Below are positions 56,129 through 64,000 of a stretch of DNA of 64,000 nt, in pieces. Source of the stretch: Flocculibacter collagenilyticus (GTDB taxonomy: Bacteria > Pseudomonadota > Gammaproteobacteria > Enterobacterales > Alteromonadaceae); assembly GCF_016469335.1 (NCBI RefSeq), contig NZ_CP059888.1:1984001-2048000 (forward strand), given 5' to 3'. Position 1 is the stretch's first letter, and every line of letters starts with the position of its first letter. The position numbers and the translations under genes are program-made. The notes beneath the pieces were generated by a model. It worked only from the letters and a program-made list of their open reading frames with translations, did not search any database and had not been told where the DNA came from.

Positions 56129-57236
56129 AATTTTTTCCACCTTTTTTAACAAACGAATTCGTTCCATGATTTTGCATTTGCCTGAATGCTGCTAATTGCT
56201 TATATACCTCTTTTCTTACTTTATTCATTTCTCCTAAAGGTTTGTGTTCTGCCATTGATTGCCAAGGGTTAAAAGCAATGTCCTCACAGTGTTTTATTTG
56301 ATTGGCCTGATGAAAAATTTGCGGTTCAATTAATATGGTTGCCACTTTAACAAAGGGAGCACTTTCCTCGCTCCAGACAACTGCGGCATTATCAATTGGC
56401 ATGTTTTCATTCGGAATTCTTGATTGCACCATAAATTCAAAACATGCTGACTGGTTAGATAAATGAGATTTCATCGCATCGTGTAAATAACCGTTATAAA
56501 GCTCATCTGGTAACTCACTGGAATAATTTGAGCAAGGTTTGGCCGTGTATTTTACGGCGTTTTCAGCGCCACTCCCCAACTGATAGGGAGTGGCACTCCA
56601 GTAGCGAATATCTAACGGGCTAGAATGATGATCTCTTGCTTGGAGTATGGCCCACAATGACCTGAAGTGGCTATTAAATGGGTTTACAAAAAACCACCAC
56701 AATTTGTCATCATTGATAGCTCGGATAAAATCTAAAAACTCTTCAGAATTTTTTACAAATAAGCTAGGAGCATTATTTAAAATAAAGTCTTGCTCACCGA
56801 ATGTTCCCCAAATAACAGGATGTTCGGTATTCATTACTTTAATCGACATACCACGCAAGTCTTTTTTGGTGTCATCCATCTTACTAGCGCTGGCAAAACG
56901 TATATACGCCGGATACGTTTTTTCTGTACTAAATAGTCCTAACTTTAGCTGCGGCGCAATATCCTCTTCCACGATAAATTTTGCTTGCACACAGCCCAAT
57001 GTTTTAACTTGATTAAAGCGCTTTACATGTCCGTAATGCTTTGCCCTTGTCAGGCTTATTTCTTTAATCAACGTAACCATTTCATTAGCAACTTGTTGTT
57101 GCTGCTGTGTAAGTTCATTACTATTTTCGTTTGCAAATGCATTAATAAGAAAATAGTTAAATACAAATACAATTAATGCGGCAACAAAGCACATGCCAAT
57201 AATACGGTATAGCATTTTGGGTGATTGTTGGCTCAT
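56121..57236 (-). CDS. Membrane-anchored catalase-related heme protein
   Basis: This belongs to the small catalase-related group (about 40 kDa). The ATG at 57236 has GGTGA six bases upstream; one at 57269 is possible. From 57236 it is 371 residues with an N-terminal membrane anchor (about 9-32) and a periplasmic heme domain. Family landmarks are TYPAYIRFASAS, DLRGMSIKVM, the FNPWQSMAEHKPLGEMN segment and the proximal-Tyr region RKEVYKQLAAFR. Where relatives usually have H-x-K-x-H-G-C-V, this protein has QVKTLGCV, so the distal His appears to be replaced. In corals and some bacteria such proteins convert fatty-acid hydroperoxides; a similar role here is inferred. It starts 74 bp after the peroxidase gene. 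Confidence 0.82.
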   Translation of the reverse strand: MSQQSPKMLYRIIGMCFVAALIVFVFNYFLINAFANENSNELTQQQQQVANEMVTLIKEISLTRAKHYGHVKRFNQVKTLGCVQAKFIVEEDIAPQLKLGLFSTEKTYPAYIRFASASKMDDTKKDLRGMSIKVMNTEHPVIWGTFGEQDFILNNAPSLFVKNSEEFLDFIRAINDDKLWWFFVNPFNSHFRSLWAILQARDHHSSPLDIRYWSATPYQLGSGAENAVKYTAKPCSNYSSELPDELYNGYLHDAMKSHLSNQSACFEFMVQSRIPNENMPIDNAAVVWSEESAPFVKVATILIEPQIFHQANQIKHCEDIAFNPWQSMAEHKPLGEMNKVRKEVYKQLAAFRQMQNHGTNSFVKKGGKNYE

Positions 57237-57310
57237 GGTCTTCACCGTTTTAGCTTTGTGCTCTAACATAATATGCCGCCACAATATAAATTACTTTTGG
57301 AATAAGAGGC

Positions 57311-60300
57311 TTATTCATTAAATGCAGGATCATTTTCAGCTCCTTTTCGAGGTGTCCACTCAAGTGAGTAATACAAGCCTCTGTCTCTATTCCACGGGTC
57401 AAACGCATTAATAACTGGAATTAATTCATCTCGTAATGCTGGAATGTTACGCATTAAAATACGCTTCATTGGCGATACTTCAACTAAATGGCCATTGCTT
57501 GTTACAGGCTCCATACAGGCAATTTTTCGACCTAATTTTTCGATGCTAAATGGCGCACCGCACTCATTCCAACCTAGTGTATTTGTTAAATGATTATTTA
57601 ACGTTTTATCTAAGGGGCCGTTATTATTTACCCAATCAATACCAAAGTGAGAGTAAAATTCAGGCCTAAAGCTTGAGGTAAAAAAGCGATCACTAAATAA
57701 TCGGCGTGACGCATTAATAATAAAAATATGAAATTGCGTTTCAGAAATAGCAAAACCATGTGGCCGAGTACTCTCAGCCAACCATCCCACCACTAAGTCT
57801 AAATCTTCAATATTATCGACTTCTGTTCCATCTGCATGACCTAAGCAATCATCAATAAAATCATTCTTTCCTTGATCACCAAATGCTGCTTGATAATGTG
57901 CTTTGGCATAAATAGCGCGGTTAGTTTGTACATTAGTAATTATTTTAGATTTGTCGCAGGTATGCGTTCCATAAAGCTTTCTAAGCTTTTTAACCACGGT
58001 TTGCTGCTGCGTTAAATCATCCCCTGTAGCATCTTCATTAATAAAGTCATCAAATGAAGTTAAGGACTTTAAACCAATTTGCCTACGCAATTCATTAAAC
58101 TTTGGAATACCACGTTCCCGGTCGCGAAGGATGTCTAATGCCACAATATCTAGCGTGGCATCTTTGCCCAAATGTGGCATAGCGAGGTTTTGCAAAAAGC
58201 GAGGGTGATTATTCAATGCCAAAATACCTAATCGCTGCCTACCCATACTCGCTCCCCACTGTTCAATACCGCGATGCATTTCTTGTGTCGCCTGTCCGCG
58301 AATGGTATTTACTACAGGGATTTTTTGTGTAATTTGATTTAAGTTGGTTAAGTCTCCTCTAAAGTCTATTAAGTCTGGTACGAGTGGATGTAGTCGATAC
58401 ACCGAAACAAATTCTTCAGGAAAGTTAAACGGTGAACCAAAATGATTTACACCACCATTAACGTGTTCAATATTGTCGATGCTCCACTTACCTTTAGGGC
58501 GCATCAATCCATCTTTATTGAACTCCATATCATTGCCAATGCCAAAAATACCAACCGCCGACACTAAAGCAGAATACAGTTCATTTGCTTTTGTTATTCG
58601 CTCTAAATTACCTACCCTATTCGATAATAAGGTAGTAAATGACTCTTTTTTACCTATGACTTTATTAAGCAGCTTTTTGTCAGATTCTTTCTCGATGACA
58701 TTGAATAAGCCGTACCAATTAGAGTTCATTCCACGATAAAGCGGTTCGTTATAAAGTAATTGTGTCGTCCACTCGATAGTATGTATTTTTGCAATTTCTG
58801 CCGACACCACCAAACGTGCGATTTCAAATAACTCGTCATCTGTTATCTCGGCATAGGTTTTGGTTTTGCTAATATCGTTTTTATTAACGATCCCAGAATC
58901 TTTATTGCCATTCAGTTTTTGCATCAGCCTGAAGGCATCAACAAAACTGTTATGTTCTCGTACAAACAGATTATGTAGAAAGCTTAATCCTATGTTCCAG
59001 TTATCAGGAAATGCTGCTGACTCTTGCCCTCTCCAATGCGGAGGAAATTTACAATCTTTGCATGAATCAATGGCAGGTAAGTAACCTTCAGCAGTTAGCA
59101 CTGACTGATTGGTTGAAGCATTAAAGTTATTTCTTGCTACCAACTTTAACTTTGCACCGTCTGAGTTTTGCGTGCTTCGAATAACACGATTAAATGATGT
59201 GTCATCAAAGCCATAAATTTGTGAGGCATCCCACCAAGCTGAATTCAAATTGCTGGTGGTTTTTGCAGAGCGTGCAATATATTGCCTTTTGTTATGAGAA
59301 AATGTTTTTTCACCTGAATCATCTTCTATTAGCACGCGTTCAGGCGCAAATTTTGGGCTACAGCCTGTTTCCTTAGATACATTGTCGCTGCATCCTGCAT
59401 CACGCTTTGTGCCTTTCTCGTTGTGTCCTTCTTTTAAGTGCGCAAACCAGTCGTGTGTCATAAACTGGATCCAAAATGCAGCAATCACATTAAAAAATGG
59501 CGCTTTGGCATAACTACAATTGGCATCAGAGGAATAGGTAGGCGGTTTACCGTTTTTGCTTGGTTCTAAAATAACGCCATAGCCTGAGTTACATTGTTCA
59601 TTCTTAGTCGCGCCAACCATTGCATCACGATTAAATAATTCGTAACTAATAATTTGTGGATTTGGATGGAGTATGGATGCAAGGCGGTTACCATGGCGGT
59701 TTTTCACCATTTCTGATTGCGACAAGTCAGGATAAGTCGCATCAAAATTTACATTACGAGCAAATAAGGTGTTTGTTGAACCCATTTTAGGATTATACAA
59801 ATCATTACATATCCCTTCCGTTGTGCGGTGAGTAATCAGGTTTATTCCACAGGTTTGCTCGCCATTTTCTAAAACAATGTCATCACTGTATTTTTGAAGT
59901 TGAATGCCGCTAAACTGCATTTCCGGCCACTTTTTAATATTTCTGCCTAATGTTTTTCCTTGCCCTTTTACATAAGTTTCGTAGGTGTAATTATCAAATA
60001 AGTTAAGGTTAATTAGCTCCATGCGCTGTACTTCTAAATCAAGTAATGCGCCGGTTACGCCTTTAAAATTATGCGACATTAATTTATCTAAATTGGTTGT
60101 CGCATCTTTTTCTAGTCTTATTGAGAACAGATCAGGAGACTTATCTCGGCCTTCATAAGTGCTGGATAAGTCGCCTGTTGCATAATAGTGCCCCCAGTCT
60201 ACCCAAGGATTAGACTGGCTTTTTTCGACACTACCGCCTCGACACACAATGGCGTTAATAGTTGTAGGTGAGCCAAGAAATCGAGAGTTCTGATCGTTAT

Positions 60301-60508
60301 GATCCGCTTTTAATTGCTTTATTGCAGACGCTATTTCTTTGGTAGTACTACATTTTAAAGTACTTTGGTTGGTTTTATTTGTAGTTGCACTTTTACTGGT
60401 GTTGTTGTTATCGCCACAACCAGACAACGCCACAATCACCCCTAGCAAGATAGGGTTTAAAATTGCACAGTGCGCCTTATCATTTACTAGCCTTTGTTTA
60501 AATTCCAT
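57311..60508 (-). CDS. Lipoprotein heme peroxidase/dioxygenase (animal-type, Tyr-x-x-His)
   Basis: The 1065-residue product is a lipoprotein (lipobox LSGC, lipidated Cys31) with an animal heme-peroxidase domain. Heme-site landmarks are the distal His352 in FMTHDWF, WWDASQIYG near 425-433, LFVREHNSFVDAF near 514-526, HTIEWT near 576-581, and VYRLHPLVPDL at 703-713. In the last, His707 is the proximal ligand and Tyr704 lies three residues before it. That Y-x-x-H is found in cyclooxygenases, alpha-dioxygenases and PpoA/linoleate dioxygenases, where the Tyr forms the radical that starts fatty-acid oxygenation; plain peroxidases lack it. The first 330 residues are unrecognised. The start has AGGTGA four bases upstream. 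It is first of an exported heme-protein operon. Confidence 0.87.
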   Translation of the reverse strand: MEFKQRLVNDKAHCAILNPILLGVIVALSGCGDNNNTSKSATTNKTNQSTLKCSTTKEIASAIKQLKADHNDQNSRFLGSPTTINAIVCRGGSVEKSQSNPWVDWGHYYATGDLSSTYEGRDKSPDLFSIRLEKDATTNLDKLMSHNFKGVTGALLDLEVQRMELINLNLFDNYTYETYVKGQGKTLGRNIKKWPEMQFSGIQLQKYSDDIVLENGEQTCGINLITHRTTEGICNDLYNPKMGSTNTLFARNVNFDATYPDLSQSEMVKNRHGNRLASILHPNPQIISYELFNRDAMVGATKNEQCNSGYGVILEPSKNGKPPTYSSDANCSYAKAPFFNVIAAFWIQFMTHDWFAHLKEGHNEKGTKRDAGCSDNVSKETGCSPKFAPERVLIEDDSGEKTFSHNKRQYIARSAKTTSNLNSAWWDASQIYGFDDTSFNRVIRSTQNSDGAKLKLVARNNFNASTNQSVLTAEGYLPAIDSCKDCKFPPHWRGQESAAFPDNWNIGLSFLHNLFVREHNSFVDAFRLMQKLNGNKDSGIVNKNDISKTKTYAEITDDELFEIARLVVSAEIAKIHTIEWTTQLLYNEPLYRGMNSNWYGLFNVIEKESDKKLLNKVIGKKESFTTLLSNRVGNLERITKANELYSALVSAVGIFGIGNDMEFNKDGLMRPKGKWSIDNIEHVNGGVNHFGSPFNFPEEFVSVYRLHPLVPDLIDFRGDLTNLNQITQKIPVVNTIRGQATQEMHRGIEQWGASMGRQRLGILALNNHPRFLQNLAMPHLGKDATLDIVALDILRDRERGIPKFNELRRQIGLKSLTSFDDFINEDATGDDLTQQQTVVKKLRKLYGTHTCDKSKIITNVQTNRAIYAKAHYQAAFGDQGKNDFIDDCLGHADGTEVDNIEDLDLVVGWLAESTRPHGFAISETQFHIFIINASRRLFSDRFFTSSFRPEFYSHFGIDWVNNNGPLDKTLNNHLTNTLGWNECGAPFSIEKLGRKIACMEPVTSNGHLVEVSPMKRILMRNIPALRDELIPVINAFDPWNRDRGLYYSLEWTPRKGAENDPAFNE

Positions 60509-60700
60509 TTTGTCACCTACAGTAATTTACGTTTCCATACGGCTGGTACTTTGTTAAAGCGGTAAGTCACTCGCCACGGAAGACGCAAGGTTAACGTTGC
60601 TAAAATGACGATGTAACAGAAAGTACACTGATAATTAGAAATAAACGCTCTTCAGTGCCAAGACAAATTAACGAGGTGAAATAATACGAGGTAGTGTTAT

Positions 60701-60715
60701 TGCTAATCATTAGCA
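60701..60715. promoter_or_regulatory. Fur-box-like palindrome 1 (TGCTAAT-C-ATTAGCA)
   Basis: A perfect 7-1-7 palindrome. Compared with the 7-1-7 Fur consensus TGATAATnATTATCA it matches 12 of 14 defined positions. It lies about 190 bp upstream of the heme-peroxidase start and 35 bp from a second site. Its match and pairing suggest iron-dependent repression of the operon. Confidence 0.5.
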
Positions 60716-60749
60716 TCAAATTACATCCTTCATCTAAGGTATAGTTTAA

Positions 60750-60764
60750 TAATAATGATTATTC
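60750..60764. promoter_or_regulatory. Fur-box-like palindrome 2 (AATAAT-G-ATTATT core)
   Basis: A 6-1-6 perfect palindrome at 60751-60763, matching 11 of 14 positions of the 7-1-7 Fur consensus over 60750-60764. AT-rich palindromes can arise by chance in this genome, so this site alone would be weak; the neighbouring site 1 raises its value. Confidence 0.4.
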
Positions 60765-60850
60765 AAATTTTAAATTTATCCTGTTAAATAGAATCCAATT
60801 ACAGCACCGTGTTACAGAGTGGCGTTAAAGAATGGTGTTAAAAAGTGAGA

Positions 60851-61348
60851 TTACAGTGGAGATGATTTAAATTGACTGGACCATTGCACCGTTTTGCCCG
60901 ATACCGTTTGATATTCAATTGAAATCTGCCAACGCATATCAGGGTCACTGCATGCACCTAAAAACGTTTTAGCCTCAACTAAGCCGGTCTCTTCATTAGT
61001 ATCAAACACTAAGGGAATATGTCCCATATACATGCTGGCACCTTCTATCTTGCCTTTTGCTGAAATTATTTCTTTAGATTTAAACGCGATAGTCAATTCT
61101 TCTTCCACAGGAATGTAGGTAGGAAAGATAGAAAGTAAAGAATTCGGGGGTAAAAAACAGTTTGTTTGACCTATATCACATACCTCTTTACTTATATTTG
61201 GTCTACTCTTGTACTTAATTTGTTGATAGTAATGGCTAATAGCGACAACTAAACTCAAAAATATAAGTGATAAAACAAGTTTCAGGCTGGGACTACTTTT
61301 TAGTTTTGTAAGCATGGATAGCGACGGGTGCAAAAATAAAAAACGCAT
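60851..61348 (-). CDS. Small membrane-anchored protein of unknown function
   Basis: I do not recognise this 165-residue protein. It has one N-terminal membrane helix (about 22-41, LKLVLSLIFLSLVVAISHYY) and a soluble, probably periplasmic part with two Cys near 57 and 64 (VCDIGQTNCFLPPNS) that may form a disulfide, plus a third Cys later. The N-terminus is uncertain: ATG 61348 or 61315 (MLTKLKSS); neither has a strong ribosome-binding site. It reads toward the heme operon but a 342-bp gap separates them. It lies divergent to ccoNOQP, so a link to oxidase assembly is possible but not shown. Confidence 0.6.
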   Translation of the reverse strand: MRFLFLHPSLSMLTKLKSSPSLKLVLSLIFLSLVVAISHYYQQIKYKSRPNISKEVCDIGQTNCFLPPNSLLSIFPTYIPVEEELTIAFKSKEIISAKGKIEGASMYMGHIPLVFDTNEETGLVEAKTFLGACSDPDMRWQISIEYQTVSGKTVQWSSQFKSSPL

Positions 61349-61700
61349 TGTACGTGAATAAATTTTTGCAAACCACCATGAGCTGTACGGAATATGACCA
61401 CTTAGTTGAATATACTTATATTTTTAAAGGTTATCGCTATCTTTTTTATGGCAAAAACATTATTATCCACGCCCAAAATATAGGCTAATTCTGTGTTTTA
61501 CAAGTGCAAGCGTAAAACCAAATTAAAACTTTGTAGGGCCATTTATCATTCAAGCTAATTAAAGATGCATCAGATCATCAAGTCGTCACTTTGTTAAGCC
61601 ATCATGCTTAACACTAAAACGTTACTTAGGTGCACCTTTAAATAATAAGAATAAGTAAATGGGAATGACTAACGCAATCTATATTGCAGCGGAACGTAAC
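61349..61700. other. Divergent region before ccoNOQP
   Basis: This region separates a small membrane-protein gene (minus strand) from ccoN. I looked for an FNR box (TTGATnnnnATCAA) and found only a half-site-like ATCATCAAG near 61575. A palindrome at 61592-61613 is the main structure. A longer ccoN start (61659) falls inside this stretch but is not preferred. Confidence 0.5.
61592..61613. promoter_or_regulatory. Palindrome upstream of ccoN
   Basis: Eight-base arms (TGTTAAGC and GCTTAACA) with a 6-base centre lie about 90 bp upstream of the ccoN start. It could be a regulator site or a hairpin in the leader. It does not match the FNR consensus. Confidence 0.35.
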
Positions 61701-63128
61701 ATGAGCCAATCAGCAACAACAGAAAGTAATTACAACTATACAGTTGTTCGTCAGTTTACTGTCATGACAGTAATCTGGGGTATCGTGGGAATGTCAATTG
61801 GTGTATTAATTGCAGCTCAGCTATTTTGGCCAGAGCTTAACTTCAATACACCTTGGCTAACCTATTCTAGACTACGACCTTTACACACAAATGCAGTTAT
61901 TTTTGCATTTGGTACAAGTGCATTATTTGCTACTTCATACTATGTAGTGCAACGAACTTGTCAGGTGCGACTATTCTCCAACTTCTTATCTTCATTTACG
62001 TTTTGGGGATGGCAAGCAGTCATTGTTGCTGCAGCAATAACGCTACCAATGGGCTTAACGTCAAGTAAAGAATATGCAGAGCTTGAGTGGCCAATTGATA
62101 TCTTAATCGCTGTCGTATGGGTTGCATATTTAGTTAACTTTTTCGGGACTATGATGATCCGTAAAGTTAGCCACATATATGTAGCAAACTGGTTCTATGG
62201 CGGCTTCATTATTACCGTTGCTGTACTTCATATTGTAAACAGCATGGCGATTCCTGTTTCATTAACTAAGTCTTACTCCATGTATTCAGGTGCAGTAGAT
62301 GCAATGATACAGTGGTGGTATGGCCATAACGCAGTTGGGTTCCTTTTAACAGCTGGTTTCTTAGGTATGATGTACTACTTTGTACCAAAGCAAGCGGGTC
62401 GTCCTGTTTATTCATACCGCTTATCAGTGGTTCACTTCTGGGCACTAACGTCTCTTTACATCTGGGCTGGTCCTCACCACTTGCACTACACAGCGTTACC
62501 AGACTGGACGCAGTCATTAGGTATGGTGATGTCAGTAATCTTATTCTTACCAAGCTGGGGCGGCATGATCAACGGTATCATGACTCTTTCTGGTGCTTGG
62601 GGTAAATTACGCCACGACCCTATTCTACGTTTCTTAATTGTTTCTCTTTCTTTCTACGGCATGTCTACATTTGAAGGCCCAATGATGGCAATCAAATCAG
62701 TAAATGCACTTTCTCATTACACTGATTGGACCGTAGGCCATGTGCACTCTGGTGCACTAGGTTGGGTAGCAATGATTTCAATTGGTGCTGTTTATCACCT
62801 TATTCCACCTTTATTTGGTCAAGGCCGTATGTATAGCCACAAACTTATTAACACACACTTCTGGTTACACACTGTTGGCGTAGTTTTATACATCGTTGCA
62901 ATGTGGATTTCAGGTGTAATGCAAGGCCTAATGTGGCGTGCTGTAAACAGCGATGGCACATTAACGTACAGCTTTGTTGAAAGTTTACAAGCATCGTACC
63001 CGTTCTACTTTGTACGTTTCTTAGGTGGTTGCTTCATCGTTACAGGTATGCTGCTTATGGCTTACAATATGTTCCGCACAATTGCCTCTGAAAAGGGCAC
63101 ATTGAAAGCCGAATTACAACCAGCGTAA
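61701..63128 (+). CDS. ccoN: CcoN, cbb3-type cytochrome c oxidase subunit I
   Basis: CcoN is the catalytic subunit with hemes b and b3 and CuB. The chosen ATG at 61701 (GGA seven bases upstream) gives 475 residues, the usual size; an upstream in-frame ATG (61659) would add 14. Twelve membrane helices are expected. Metal-ligand histidines are visible in [55 protein letters not shown] and [11 protein letters not shown]. Together with CcoO, CcoQ and CcoP it forms a high-affinity oxidase for low oxygen. Confidence 0.95.
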   Translation: MSQSATTESNYNYTVVRQFTVMTVIWGIVGMSIGVLIAAQLFWPELNFNTPWLTYSRLRPLHTNAVIFAFGTSALFATSYYVVQRTCQVRLFSNFLSSFTFWGWQAVIVAAAITLPMGLTSSKEYAELEWPIDILIAVVWVAYLVNFFGTMMIRKVSHIYVANWFYGGFIITVAVLHIVNSMAIPVSLTKSYSMYSGAVDAMIQWWYGHNAVGFLLTAGFLGMMYYFVPKQAGRPVYSYRLSVVHFWALTSLYIWAGPHHLHYTALPDWTQSLGMVMSVILFLPSWGGMINGIMTLSGAWGKLRHDPILRFLIVSLSFYGMSTFEGPMMAIKSVNALSHYTDWTVGHVHSGALGWVAMISIGAVYHLIPPLFGQGRMYSHKLINTHFWLHTVGVVLYIVAMWISGVMQGLMWRAVNSDGTLTYSFVESLQASYPFYFVRFLGGCFIVTGMLLMAYNMFRTIASEKGTLKAELQPA

Positions 63129-63138
63129 GGAGTAAGTA

Positions 63139-63783
63139 ATGAAAAATCATCACGAAATAATTGAAAAAAATGCTGGTTTGATCGCAATCTTTACTGTGAT
63201 TGCGATTAGCTTTGGAACATTAGTGGAAATCACACCACTTATGTTCCAAAAAGATACTAACGAGCCAATCGATGGTCTTAAGCCATTAACAGCCCTTGAA
63301 ATGGAAGGTCGCGATATCTATATCCGCGAAGGTTGTAATAACTGTCACAGCCAAATGATCCGTCCATTCCGTGCAGAAGTAGAGCGCTATGGTCACTACT
63401 CTGTTGCTGGTGAGCATGTTTGGGAGCACCCTTTCCTTTGGGGCTCTAAACGTACTGGCCCTGATTTGGCACGTGTTGGCCAGCGTTATTCTGACGATTG
63501 GCATTATGCACACTTATACGATCCACGCTCTGTAGTACCTGAATCTAATATGCCTGCTTTCCCTTGGTTAGCTGAAAATGTATTAGATGGCGAGCTAACT
63601 GCTAAAAAGTTTGAAGTATTTAATCGACTAACTGAAGGTCGTACACATAAAGACGAAGCTGGTAATTATATTCCTCTGTATTCGCAAGAAGATATTGCCA
63701 ATGCGAAAGCAGCAGTTGCAGGTAAAACTGAAATGGAAGCGTTAATTGCATATTTACAACAACTAGGTACACACCTTAAGTAA
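63139..63783 (+). CDS. ccoO: CcoO, cbb3 oxidase mono-heme cytochrome c subunit
   Basis: The 214-residue subunit passes electrons to CcoN. It has an N-terminal anchor helix (about 13-33), a CNNCH heme site (66-70) followed by [15 protein letters not shown], and a probable Met ligand in SNMPAFPWL. Length is typical. It starts 10 bp after ccoN and its stop lies 2 bp before ccoQ. Confidence 0.95.
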   Translation: MKNHHEIIEKNAGLIAIFTVIAISFGTLVEITPLMFQKDTNEPIDGLKPLTALEMEGRDIYIREGCNNCHSQMIRPFRAEVERYGHYSVAGEHVWEHPFLWGSKRTGPDLARVGQRYSDDWHYAHLYDPRSVVPESNMPAFPWLAENVLDGELTAKKFEVFNRLTEGRTHKDEAGNYIPLYSQEDIANAKAAVAGKTEMEALIAYLQQLGTHLK

Positions 63784-63785
63784 TT

Positions 63786-63974
63786 ATGGATTACGGAACT
63801 TTCAGAGGCGTTTTTACGCTGGTTTTATTGGTACTTTTTATCGCTATTGCTGTTTGGGCTTATAGCAAAAGAAGAAAAAATGAGTTCGATGAAGCTGCCA
63901 ATCTCGTGTTTGACGACGAGGATAAGCACAAAAAGGCAGTAGCGAAAGATAAACAGGAGTCAGAAAATGACTAG
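63786..63974 (+). CDS. ccoQ: CcoQ, cbb3 oxidase small subunit
   Basis: The 62-residue protein has a single membrane helix (about 9-25, VFTLVLLVLFIAIAVWA) followed by basic KRRKNEFDEAANLVF and a charged tail, typical of CcoQ. It stabilises the oxidase complex. Its 3' end overlaps the ccoP start by 8 bp. Confidence 0.92.
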   Translation: MDYGTFRGVFTLVLLVLFIAIAVWAYSKRRKNEFDEAANLVFDDEDKHKKAVAKDKQESEND

Positions 63975-64000
63975 TTTTTGGAGTGGATGGATAATTGTTT
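63967..64000 (+). CDS. ccoP: CcoP, cbb3 oxidase di-heme subunit (5' end only)
   Basis: Only the first 11 codons are in the window (MTSFWSGWIIV), running off the right edge. The N-terminus is typical of CcoP, and its position and overlap with ccoQ (8 bp) match the ccoNOQP order. Nothing can be said of its heme sites. Confidence 0.8.
   Translation, partial: MTSFWSGWIIV

Larger units (their letters stand above)
60509..60850. other. Intergenic region upstream of the heme-protein operon
   Basis: This 342-bp gap has no supported open frame. It holds two Fur-box-like palindromes at 60701-60715 and 60750-60764. The minus-strand stretch between them and the peroxidase start includes TATTAT, a possible -10 element, but no clear -35 box. 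Because the gene to the right (60851) reads into this gap on the same strand, the region also holds the 3' leader of that transcript. Confidence 0.5.

Noticed and set aside
56121-57236. Ordinary catalase (KatA-like)
   Set aside because: It is too short, has an N-terminal membrane anchor, and does not show the usual distal-His motif; it fits the small catalase-related group.
61555-61585. FNR box upstream of ccoN
   Set aside because: Only a half-site-like ATCATCAAG is present; the matching TTGAT arm at the right spacing is absent.
1-64000. tRNA, rRNA, CRISPR arrays and insertion sequences
   Set aside because: No cloverleaf-like tRNA ends, no repeat-spacer pattern and no transposase frames or terminal repeats were seen in the window.

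Overview
The window is about 64 kb of an AT-rich chromosome (roughly 37-39% G+C by eye) from a Gram-negative gammaproteobacterium. The gene families point to a marine Alteromonadales-type organism such as Colwelliaceae. These are a cbb3 oxidase operon, a complete type VI secretion (T6SS) operon, a class II DAHP synthase, LytS/LytT-type signalling and many exported heme proteins. The genus is an inference; there is no rRNA in the window.

Bases 1-18,000 hold a T6SS structural operon on the minus strand. Transcription order is a small unrecognised gene, then tssJ, tssK, tssL, tssM, tagF, tssA, tssB, tssC, hcp, tssE, tssF, tssG and clpV/tssH, which runs off the left edge. A promoter with a perfect TTGACA -35 box precedes it, and hairpins lie on both sides of hcp. 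Only the spike genes (vgrG, PAAR) are missing; a vgrG lies at 43.7 kb.

Bases 18,000-35,500 are mostly housekeeping and general-function genes. They include a small exported beta-barrel-like protein, a DEAD-box helicase, a CvfB-type S1 protein, a lipoprotein serine hydrolase, class II DAHP synthase, a low-molecular-weight phosphatase and a Sel1 protein next to a CheY-like regulator. A MoxR/DUF58/transglutaminase operon, HtpX, PepE, a methyltransferase and an MFS exporter follow. Bases 35,500-43,500 carry a LytTR two-component system, an exported protein and an envelope trio (MMPL/RND transporter, LolA-like protein, outer-membrane beta-barrel).

Bases 43,700-50,050 are a VgrG island. VgrG has a long C-terminal extension ending in a zinc deaminase-like toxin motif (HAE plus CxxC). 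It is followed, with a one-base overlap, by a YwqK-like immunity gene, a diverged second copy of that gene, and an unknown gene. Base composition falls sharply where the VgrG scaffold ends and the toxin begins.

Bases 50,100-52,450 carry rhodanese, YaeQ, LysE and a small membrane protein. Bases 52,500-60,500 are the most unusual metabolic locus: a minus-strand operon of exported heme proteins. It encodes a lipoprotein heme peroxidase with the Tyr-x-x-His signature of cyclooxygenases and fatty-acid dioxygenases, a membrane-anchored catalase-related protein that seems to lack the usual distal histidine, an unknown 151-residue protein and two anchored di-heme c-type cytochromes. Two Fur-box-like palindromes lie upstream. 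I infer an envelope oxylipin or lipid-peroxide pathway under iron control. The right edge is the start of ccoNOQP, the cbb3 oxidase operon.
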